A DNA stretch of 5,999 nt from Chloroflexota bacterium. Lineage in GTDB: Bacteria; Chloroflexota; Limnocylindria; Limnocylindrales; CSP1-4. The notes below the pieces were generated by a model that did not search any database, had not been told where the DNA came from, and was given only the letters and a program-made list of their open reading frames with translations. Of the stretch, positions 1 through 5,887 are shown piece by piece. The stretch lies in NCBI GenBank assembly GCA_015661135.1, contig JACVXW010000123.1, forward strand, positions 1 to 5,999, written 5' to 3'. Position 1 is the stretch's first letter; every line of letters begins with the position of its first letter. Position numbers and translations under genes: made by a program.

Positions 1-516
1 GAGACGATTGCCCCGGCCCTCGCGGGCGTCGGGCCGGTCAGGCACCTCGTGCTGGTGGCGATCGATCGTGACCAGAACACGGTCGCGAACTACAACATCA
101 GCGGGGCGGTCCGGCTGGCGACGCTCAAGCTCGTCGGCTACACGGAGGTCGTCCATGCGCTGCTGGACCGCCTCACGTCCGATGCCTCGATCGTGATGTT
201 CGGCGGTCAGGCCAAGGATCTTCCGTATCCGGGGTCCACGACCGTCAGCACGGTCAACGGCGGCGTCGAGGGCCTGGTGCGAACGCTGGTCCACGAGCTC
301 AAGCCGCTCCGGATCAACTGCCTCCATCCTGGGATCGTGGGCGACAGCCCGTACTGGGAGACCCGTCAGGCAGCGCTCGCGGCCACGCTCGCGCGGACCC
401 CGACGAGCCGCCTCACGACCATGGAAGACATTGTCGGCGCGACTGCGTTCCTGCTCGAGAACCCGGCGATGAACGGGATCAACCTGAAGGTGGACGGCGG
501 GCTTCACTGCATGTAA
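1..516 (+). CDS. Atypical SDR-family (short-chain dehydrogenase/reductase-like) protein, C-terminal part
   Basis: The frame is open from the first base and ends at TAA 514-516, giving 171 residues; the N-terminal Rossmann half with the nucleotide-binding glycine motif lies outside the window. The SDR fold is recognised from the strand HLVLVA (15-20), SIVMFGG (63-69), the helix NGGVEGLVRTLVHEL (86-100), the RINCLHPGIV segment (104-113; families have RVNxxxPGxV) and the closing GINLKVDGG (159-167). SDR enzymes are cytoplasmic NAD(P)-dependent oxidoreductases. Here the positions expected to hold the catalytic Ser, Tyr and Lys align to Gly69, Val82 and Asn86, so the usual YxxxK is absent. The HLVLVAIDRD stretch also replaces the usual NNAG motif. 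It may be a divergent reductase branch or a non-catalytic homologue; substrate unknown. Fold confidence is high, activity doubtful. Confidence 0.88.
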   Translation, partial: ETIAPALAGVGPVRHLVLVAIDRDQNTVANYNISGAVRLATLKLVGYTEVVHALLDRLTSDASIVMFGGQAKDLPYPGSTTVSTVNGGVEGLVRTLVHELKPLRINCLHPGIVGDSPYWETRQAALAATLARTPTSRLTTMEDIVGATAFLLENPAMNGINLKVDGGLHCM

Positions 517-649
517 CGCTGGCGCCCGCCCCGAAGGACCGGTACTGGCAACAGCATCGCCGGCGTCGCCTTGGAGATCGAGGCAGCGATCGTGACCGAT
601 GAATAGCCGAAGCGCGTAGGCACGGGAATCCGCCGGAGGGACGGCGAGC
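517..649. other. Convergent intergenic gap, no gene seen
   Basis: This 133-bp spacer separates the stop codons of two convergent genes, the SDR-like gene on plus and the peptidase gene on minus. The only dyad noticed is CGCCG (631-635) with CGGCG (642-646) around a six-base loop, a few bases past the peptidase stop. It has no following T-tract on either strand, so I do not call it a terminator. No convincing small ORF is seen. Confidence 0.6.
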
Positions 650-3271
650 CTACCTGACGACGTACCGGGCGAGCGAGCTCCAGGCGCTCGCGGCGTTGGA
701 AGGGGTGGCCTGGGCCATGGAACGGACGTACCAGGAGCCCGCCCGCGAGAATCGCCATGCGAAGACCGCCCGGCCGGTTGCCGTGGCGACGACGTCAATG
801 CGCCGGAACAGGATCCATGCCGTGCCGACCTGTCGATAGACGACGAACGTGACCTTTGGTCGCGGGAGATCTGCGAGCAGGGGCCTGACCGTCGCGGTGA
901 ACGTCACGGTCCGTCCCACCGCGATCGTCCGCGGTGGTGTCACCGATGCGCTGAGCAGGAGCTTCTGGCTGACGGCGATCCGCACCGGGTAGCTCGTGGC
1001 GGCCGGAAGATCGGGTGTGCCCGCGAAGAAGGCCCGATACCAGAAGGTGGTCGCCGGTCGGATCGGCAGGCGGGTCAGCCCATCCGTATCGGCCGTGGCG
1101 ACCCCGAGCGCGGTCCAGCGGATGCCATCGGCCGACCGCTGGAACTCGACCGAGCGCGCCACGCTCGTCGGGGCCGGTACGAGCCTCCCGGTGATGGTGA
1201 CGTCCCCTCCCCACGTGATCGACGGCGCGCTCGCCGAAATCGTCAATGGGGCCGGTGCGCCAGGCGGCAGGATCTCGAAAGATGGCGAGACGACCGGCGC
1301 AAGACCGGGGGCACTCGCCGTGATCGCGTAGCCGGTGCCCACCGCGTCGACCGCGCAACCCGTGAAGTGCGCGATCCCCCCGACCGCCGGCTTCGAGAGG
1401 CCGCCGTCGCAGCCCAGAGTCGCCCCAGCGGGGGATCCGAGGGAGAGGGTCACCGTCGCCGTGCTCGAGGTCCCGGCCGACGCCGTGGCGCCGGCAGCGG
1501 CGACGAGCCTGACCGTCGGCTGCCCGGTCAGGGGCGCGCCGGCGACCGCTCCGGTCGGCGGGGCGACAAAGGCCAGGCTGGTCGCGGGACCTGGAGGTGC
1601 TGCCCCGAGCGCGAGTCGGCCCCAGCCGGAGGTGGCGTTCGGGACCGGGGTGCCCAGAGCTATGGCCCGCGAGCGGAGCCGGTCTGCGAGCTGGGCCGGC
1701 GTGAGGCCAGGATCCGCCTGCAGGAGGAGCGCCGCCGCACCGGCAACGTACGGCGCAGATTGGCTGGTTCCGCAGAACACGACCTCGATCGTCGTCGGCG
1801 CGCAGTCGACCGCCATGAGGTCCGGCCTGATCCGGCCGTCCAGCGTGGGGCCGCGAGAGCTGAAGGGCTCGATCGTGTCCGGCGACGCGACATTGACCGC
1901 GCCAATGCTGACCATGCCTGGATTGGCGCTATCTGCCGGCGACGGGAGGGTCCCGGCAGGCACCTGGTGGCGAAGGCTGACGAAGGGACCCGCATACGCA
2001 AGCATCTGGATGCGGCTCGTTGGCGTACCGGTGATCCTTTTGACCACGATGTCGTAGATGGCGGCCCCCGGCGCCGTGTATTCGATCACCTCGTACGGGT
2101 CGCCCTTGCCTGCCTGGACGTCCTCGCTGGACGCGACCACGGTCGTGCCGTGGAGGAGTTGAAGGTCGTAGTCGTTCGCCGACGCGCCCCACCGGTCCGC
2201 CCATCGGATCGCGACCACGATCCCTTCGCCGGCGGCGAGCGTGACGCTGTTGCGCTCGTCAGTGCCCGCCCACTCGAGCAGTCCATCGGCGTCCGCATCG
2301 GCCCAGTTCCCGGTCCAGCCTGAGGCACCCGAATTCCCGGCCGAGTTCACCCAGAACGCCCCGGAGGCCACCGCCTGGTCGACGAGGGCGTACGTGGAGT
2401 CTGGGTAGGGTGACGTCCCGTCGCCGGGGCCATCGAAGAGGAAGCCGGACGACCACGACGCGTTGATGATCCGGACCCCGTTGGAGGTCATCCAGGCGAC
2501 AGCCTCCGCGGTGTCGAGCGGTGAGATCGGGTCGGCTACATACAGCTCGATGCCGGGTGCCATATCCGCGATCGTCTCGGCGACCGCGGTGCCATGGGTC
2601 TCCCCGTTCTCGCAGGTCGCGAGGTCGGCGGAAGGGCTGCCGACATCTGCGTAGCATTGGGCGTGGATGTTGGCGGGGACCTCGCCGCCGATCCGGGCGA
2701 GGAGCCCGCTGAACCCGCCGTCGATGATCCCCACCTTGACGCCCGTACCCGCGTACCCGACGGAGTGCCAGGCCGGGGCTCCGTGCAGGCTCGCGCCGAG
2801 GCTCGTGAACGTCGGCCGTCGTCGCGGGATCGCCCTGATCGATCGAATCTCCTGGATGCCGGCGAGAGCCGCAAGCGATCCGGGCGCGACATAGGCCTCA
2901 ACGGTCGTGGATCCCACGTTCACGACGCGAGCGCCATCGCGGGCGAGCCGGTCCAGAACGCGGGAGTCGGCGACTACTTCGAGCTCGATGGTGACCGCGA
3001 TCTCGCCAGAGGCGAGCGCGATGGTCGTGATCACGTCCTCAGCCACCACGCCGCGGTCCAGACCTGATAGCCGATCCGAGACCAGCCCCCGCAGCGCGCC
3101 CCGGAGGACCTCAGCGGGGTCTCGCCGTGTCAGGCTCCCACCGAGTGCACCGGGTGAATCGGTCGACCGGGCCCCCATGCCGGCGGGCGAGGCGATGGCC
3201 GTCAGGATCGCCAGGACGACGGCCATCACGGCCGTCGTGCCGCGCGGCCGACTCGCACGGGATTGCGACAC
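650..3271 (-). CDS. Secreted S8 (subtilisin-like) serine peptidase with C-terminal beta-sandwich modules
   Basis: Predicted exported endopeptidase of 873 residues from a GTG start at 3271, chosen because GGAGG lies five bases upstream and a signal peptide follows at once: basic SRASRPR, then a hydrophobic core at about 14-27 and cleavage around 27-34. The frame is open further upstream to 3706, but that part overlaps the next gene and reads as low-complexity Arg-rich shadow. Residues about 40-155 look like an inhibitory prodomain. The catalytic domain spans about 160-556: Asp184 (VGIIDGG), His226 (GETHGTAVAE), oxyanion Asn313 (NSAGN) and Ser503 (FCGTSQSAP). Between Asn313 and Ser503 is a beta-rich insertion (about 335-415), preceded by an acidic ADADADG loop that might bind calcium. 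The tail holds three beta-sandwich-like segments (about 561-667, 675-767, 772-873), probably Ig-like. Family call is firm; substrate unknown. Confidence 0.93.
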   Translation of the reverse strand: MSQSRASRPRGTTAVMAVVLAILTAIASPAGMGARSTDSPGALGGSLTRRDPAEVLRGALRGLVSDRLSGLDRGVVAEDVITTIALASGEIAVTIELEVVADSRVLDRLARDGARVVNVGSTTVEAYVAPGSLAALAGIQEIRSIRAIPRRRPTFTSLGASLHGAPAWHSVGYAGTGVKVGIIDGGFSGLLARIGGEVPANIHAQCYADVGSPSADLATCENGETHGTAVAETIADMAPGIELYVADPISPLDTAEAVAWMTSNGVRIINASWSSGFLFDGPGDGTSPYPDSTYALVDQAVASGAFWVNSAGNSGASGWTGNWADADADGLLEWAGTDERNSVTLAAGEGIVVAIRWADRWGASANDYDLQLLHGTTVVASSEDVQAGKGDPYEVIEYTAPGAAIYDIVVKRITGTPTSRIQMLAYAGPFVSLRHQVPAGTLPSPADSANPGMVSIGAVNVASPDTIEPFSSRGPTLDGRIRPDLMAVDCAPTTIEVVFCGTSQSAPYVAGAAALLLQADPGLTPAQLADRLRSRAIALGTPVPNATSGWGRLALGAAPPGPATSLAFVAPPTGAVAGAPLTGQPTVRLVAAAGATASAGTSSTATVTLSLGSPAGATLGCDGGLSKPAVGGIAHFTGCAVDAVGTGYAITASAPGLAPVVSPSFEILPPGAPAPLTISASAPSITWGGDVTITGRLVPAPTSVARSVEFQRSADGIRWTALGVATADTDGLTRLPIRPATTFWYRAFFAGTPDLPAATSYPVRIAVSQKLLLSASVTPPRTIAVGRTVTFTATVRPLLADLPRPKVTFVVYRQVGTAWILFRRIDVVATATGRAVFAWRFSRAGSWYVRSMAQATPSNAASAWSSLARYVVR

Positions 3272-3276
3272 CACGT

Positions 3277-3281
3277 CCTCC
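3277..3281 (-). promoter_or_regulatory. Ribosome binding site of the S8 peptidase gene
   Basis: On the minus strand GGAGG is followed by ACGTG and then GTG at 3271, a spacing of five bases. A second GTG at 3274 is only two bases from the GGAGG and is less likely to be used. This site is what fixes the start at the second GTG rather than at the far upstream end of the open frame or at the internal ATG at 3226, which would remove the basic n-region of the signal peptide. Confidence 0.75.
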
Positions 3282-3378
3282 AGGTAGGGCTCTCGATGCC
3301 AGCTTGCAGCCGGCGGGCCGGGTCCGTCCACAACGTCGTGGAGGGCCGCGACACCGCCGGCCGTGAGAGGGTGAGGGC

Positions 3379-4689
3379 TCAGATGTTCAATCTCGTGACG
3401 CCCCCGGCGTAGAGTCCCGCACCGGCAATCCCGGAGCCGACGGGGTGGAGCACCCAGAGGGATCCGTTCCCAGGCGCCAGCCGGTACGACTTCATGCCGA
3501 CCGCGATTCTTGCGGTGACGGCGCCCCCTCGCACCTGGACGATCGTGGGATCCCCGGCCAGCGCCACGTAGAGGGTGTCGCCGACGATGGCCATGCCGAC
3601 GGGGTTGTAGCCGACCGTGACCTGCGACGTGACCGTGTTCGTTGCCGGCTCGATCCGCGCGACCGAGCCATTCGCAAACACCGGGAAGCCCCACACGGAG
3701 ACCCAAACGGACCCGCCCCCAGCGACCACGGAATCGACCGCCCCCACGGGGATCGTGGCAACGACGGTGTTGGAGGTCGGGTCGATCCGGGAGACCGTGC
3801 CGTCGTCCCAGTTCGTCACCCAGACGGCACCCTCGCCGAACGCGACAACGGCGGGACCCACCCCGACGAGGACCGTAGCCGTGACGGCGTTCGTTGCCGG
3901 GTCGATCCGGCTGACGCTGCTGGCCGCGTTATTGGCAACCCAGACCGCCCCGCCGCCGATCGCGACGCCGAGGGGCCCAGTCCCGACAGGCACGGTCGCG
4001 GTCACTGTGTTCGTCGCCGGGTCGATCCGGCTGACGGTGTTGTCGCCCTGGTTCGTCACCCACACTGACGTTCCGTCGCTGGCGATGCTGTCCGGGTGTC
4101 GGCCTACCGCGATTGTCGCGGTCACGATGTTCGTCGCCGGGTTGATCCGGCTCACCGTGGCGTCGTCCCAATTCACCGTCCAGACCGACGTCCCGTCGGC
4201 TGCGAGTCCGAACGCCTGATTGCCCAAGCTGACCCGGGCGGCCACGACCGGCTGGACTGTGAACAGCCCGCATTTCGTGAGCGTGCCCGCGCCAACGCGG
4301 ATCGCAATGGTGTTTCCGCCGCTCGTGGCGGACGTAATCGATCCGACGTGGCTGGAGGTGAGCGCGATCGACTTTGTCGCCGCGCCTGCGCTCGTCGTGG
4401 CGAACGACACCAGCGTGAGAAGCTTCGCGCCGACAGTGCTGCACGTACCGCGGTAGATGATCGTCGCGTAGCTTGTCGACGCCTTGAGACCGGTCAACTT
4501 GAGGGCCAGTGCTCCGGTCCCGTTCGTGTAGGCCGAGATGGTGGCCGTGCCGGCGACGATCTTCGCCTGCCAGGAGCGGCTCAACGTGGCCGCCGAGGCC
4601 ACCTGGGTGGACGCGAGCAGCAGGGCGATTGCGAGAGCAAGCGCGCCCCCGCGCCGTCGATGGTCGTGATGGACTGAATGATGGTTCAT
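3379..4689 (-). CDS. Secreted YVTN-type beta-propeller protein
   Basis: A 436-residue exported protein. The ATG at 4689 is preferred over the frame's upstream limit (4845) because GGAGG sits six bases before it and a signal peptide begins there: a His/Arg-rich n-region (MNHHSVHHDHRRR), a hydrophobic core (16-28) and a probable cut after ASA at 33. Residues 34-150 form an unrecognised beta-rich domain with cysteines at 83 and 140 that might form a disulfide. Residues about 157-415 are a beta-propeller with repeated SVWVTN...TVSRIDPATNTVTATVPVG blades; RI(D/N/E)P occurs at 181, 221, 261, 301 and 345, then two more divergent blades follow, suggesting seven blades. Such propellers typically act as extracellular binding scaffolds; no catalytic residues are evident. 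It lies 107 bp upstream of the peptidase gene in the same direction, so cotranscription is possible. Ligand unknown. Confidence 0.9.
   Translation of the reverse strand: MNHHSVHHDHRRRGGALALAIALLLASTQVASAATLSRSWQAKIVAGTATISAYTNGTGALALKLTGLKASTSYATIIYRGTCSTVGAKLLTLVSFATTSAGAATKSIALTSSHVGSITSATSGGNTIAIRVGAGTLTKCGLFTVQPVVAARVSLGNQAFGLAADGTSVWTVNWDDATVSRINPATNIVTATIAVGRHPDSIASDGTSVWVTNQGDNTVSRIDPATNTVTATVPVGTGPLGVAIGGGAVWVANNAASSVSRIDPATNAVTATVLVGVGPAVVAFGEGAVWVTNWDDGTVSRIDPTSNTVVATIPVGAVDSVVAGGGSVWVSVWGFPVFANGSVARIEPATNTVTSQVTVGYNPVGMAIVGDTLYVALAGDPTIVQVRGGAVTARIAVGMKSYRLAPGNGSLWVLHPVGSGIAGAGLYAGGVTRLNI
3742..4221 (-). repeat. Four in-register 120-bp tandem repeats coding propeller blades
   Basis: Four consecutive 120-bp units encode residues 157-316 of the propeller protein. 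The period is exact: on the plus strand the word GTCGATCCGG starts at 3781, 3901 and 4021, with GTTGATCCGG at 4141. A fifth related unit follows with a 12-bp (four-residue) expansion, its GATCCG near 3652. Conservation at DNA level as well as protein level suggests fairly recent blade duplication or ongoing homogenisation. Confidence 0.88.
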
Positions 4690-4965
4690 CTGGTACCTCC
4701 ACGGCGCCGGATCACATGCAGAGGACGCGGAGGGCAGCGAAGCGTTACACCAATCACACGTCGACTGGCCGATGTTCGGTCGCCATTGCGGCCGCTCGTT
4801 CAGGCGAGACCAGATCATTGGCCAGGCATCCCAGGCGCGGCCCATGTGGGTCGCCGTCTGGCTCTCGCCGCCGGAAGGTCGAGATCGGCTGGGTCCGCAT
4901 CTAGGGTGACGAACATCGGGAACAAAGGGCGCGCAATGTGGATTCGCGTCCTGGACTACTGACGG
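4690..4965. other. Spacer between the IclR-type gene and the propeller gene
   Basis: These 276 bp lie downstream of the regulator stop and upstream of the propeller start, all on the minus strand, so they should hold the end of the regulator transcript and probably a promoter for the propeller and peptidase genes. Apart from the ribosome binding site at 4696-4700 I see no convincing -35/-10 pair, no hairpin with a T-tract and no supported ORF. TTGTTC...TAGATG on the minus strand (about 4899-4926) is a weak promoter-like pair only. Confidence 0.4.
4696..4700 (-). promoter_or_regulatory. Ribosome binding site of the propeller gene
   Basis: On the minus strand GGAGG is followed by TACCAG and then ATG at 4689, a six-base spacing. 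It decides the start in favour of this ATG, which also opens a clear signal peptide, over the longer open frame reaching 4845. Confidence 0.8.
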
Positions 4966-5718
4966 TCAGCTGCCGCCCCGCAGCCGCGTCCCGATCCGGG
5001 CCGCAGCCGCCCGAACCGCCGCGGCCAGGGCGGCCTCGGAGCCGGGCGCCGGGAACCGGTAGACCGGCCCGTGGATGTGGACGGCGGCCACGACCTCCCC
5101 GTCCGGGCCGGCGATCGGCGCCGCCACGGAGGCGATGCCCTCGGCGAACTCTTCGCGGACCCAGCCGTGCCCGTCCCGGCGCACCTCGCGCAGGCGCTCC
5201 AGCAGCGCCCCCGCGTCAGTCAGCGTCCGCGGCGTGAATTGCTCCAGCGGCTGGGCCAGGAACCGGGCGAGCGCCGATGGGGAGAGGTGGGCGAGGAAGA
5301 CCTGCCCGGACGAGACCGCGTGCATCGGGATCCGCGAGCCGGTCCAGTCGCGGACCTGGACCGGATTGGGCGAGTCCACCTGGTCAACGTAGTGGACGGT
5401 CCGCCCGTCCGGGACGGACAGGCCGGTCGCCTCGCCGGTCTGGGCCGCAAGGTCGGCAAGCGTCGGATGGGCGATGGCCACGAGGCCCCGCGTCTCGATC
5501 CGCCCGGAGGCAAGCGTTGTGATCCGTGGCCCGAGGCGGTAGCGCGTCTCGCCGGGGACCTGCTCCACGGCCCCCTCGCGCTCGAGCGACGCGAGCATCC
5601 GCGCGGCCGTTGACTTCGCCAGGCCCACGCGCCCCGCGACATCGGTGACGCCAACAGGCCCGTCGGCGAGCGCGCCAAGCACGGCAAAGGCGCGCTCGAT
5701 GCTCTGGACTCTGGACAT
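4966..5718 (-). CDS. IclR-family transcriptional regulator
   Basis: A complete 250-residue protein, the normal length for this family. Residues about 3-65 form the N-terminal winged helix-turn-helix: SIERAFAVLGAL opens it, VTDVAGRVGLAKSTAARMLASL (24-45) holds the recognition helix, and YRLGPR (60-65) closes the wing. Residues about 75-247 are the IclR effector-binding domain, with features common to the family such as HYVDQVDS (109-116), PMHAVSSGQVFLA (131-143), the GWVREEFAEGIASVAAPI segment (185-202) and GEVVAAVHIHGP (207-218). IclR proteins are cytoplasmic dimers or tetramers that usually repress or activate adjacent, often divergent, catabolic operons in response to a small metabolite. 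The ATG at 5718 is preceded by GAGGGGGCCA, an acceptable ribosome binding site. It is divergent from the gene at 5888, its likely target. The ligand cannot be read from the sequence. Confidence 0.95.
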   Translation of the reverse strand: MSRVQSIERAFAVLGALADGPVGVTDVAGRVGLAKSTAARMLASLEREGAVEQVPGETRYRLGPRITTLASGRIETRGLVAIAHPTLADLAAQTGEATGLSVPDGRTVHYVDQVDSPNPVQVRDWTGSRIPMHAVSSGQVFLAHLSPSALARFLAQPLEQFTPRTLTDAGALLERLREVRRDGHGWVREEFAEGIASVAAPIAGPDGEVVAAVHIHGPVYRFPAPGSEAALAAAVRAAAARIGTRLRGGS

Positions 5719-5887
5719 TGGCCCCCTCGTCGGCTAGGCTGTCGATCGACTCGTTCCATCATACGGCATGGTTCCACGATGTGGCACCGCCCGCACGATG
5801 CAACCGGCCCTCGACGGCGGTCACGAGACCACCGACGATCGGCGCCCGCAGGCGGACGCCGCGCGACGATCAGGAGCCTTGACGACG
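5719..5887. promoter_or_regulatory. Divergent promoter/operator region of the IclR-type gene and the right-edge gene
   Basis: This 169-bp region separates two divergent starts. On the minus strand TATGAT (5763 to 5758) is a good -10 match, with GTGCCA (5787 to 5782) as a four-of-six -35 at 18-bp spacing, placing a transcript start about 30 bases before the regulator ATG. For the plus-strand gene, AGGAG at 5872-5876 is the likely ribosome binding site, eleven bases from the ATG, which is long. No clear plus-strand -35/-10 pair stands out. Promoter assignment is by eye only. Confidence 0.5.
5753..5787. promoter_or_regulatory. Two tandem 17-bp operator-like sites, candidate IclR-type binding sites
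   Basis: GTTCCATCATACGGCAT (5753-5769) and GTTCCACGATGTGGCAC (5771-5787) match at 12 of 17 positions with an 18-bp period. The second is a nearly perfect inverted repeat: GTtCCAC, three central bases, GTGGcAC, one mismatched pair. IclR-family regulators commonly bind palindromes of about this length and often occupy paired sites. The sites cover the proposed -10 and -35 of the regulator gene, so autorepression is a natural inference. Binding is not shown by sequence alone. Confidence 0.5.

Noticed and set aside
631..646. Short hairpin CGCCG/CGGCG after the peptidase stop as a terminator
   Set aside because: The stem has only five pairs and no T-tract follows on either strand.
504..758. 84-residue minus-strand frame across the convergent gap
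   Set aside because: It overlaps the ends of both flanking genes in other frames and shows no domain or convincing start.
1335..2323. Long plus-strand open frames (1335-2057 and 1367-2323) opposite the peptidase gene
   Set aside because: They are antisense to a well-supported gene with an intact catalytic triad. Their translations are Arg/Gly/Ala-rich without recognisable domains, as expected of shadow frames in GC-rich DNA.
3272..3706. 145-residue upstream extension of the peptidase frame
   Set aside because: It overlaps the propeller gene, reads as Arg/His/Gly-rich sequence, and would bury the signal peptide inside the protein. The GGAGG-GTG start at 3271 explains the gene better.
3445..4219. 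Plus-strand open frames with repeats opposite the propeller gene
   Set aside because: The apparent repeats in these translations only mirror the 120-bp blade periodicity of the gene on the other strand.
3742..4221. CRISPR array or intergenic repeat cluster
   Set aside because: The 120-bp repeats stay in reading frame within one gene and encode propeller blades; there are no short repeats with unique spacers.
4690..4845. 52-residue upstream extension of the propeller frame
   Set aside because: It would place the signal peptide internally, while a well-spaced GGAGG precedes the ATG at 4689.
5071..5613. Plus-strand open frame opposite the IclR-type gene
   Set aside because: It is antisense to a complete regulator with clear family motifs and has Arg/Gly-rich shadow composition.
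5788..5887. Cobalamin riboswitch in the leader of the right-edge gene
   Set aside because: It would suit a B12-related gene, but the leader is short and I see no B12-box-like GCCACTG motif or extended conserved fold.
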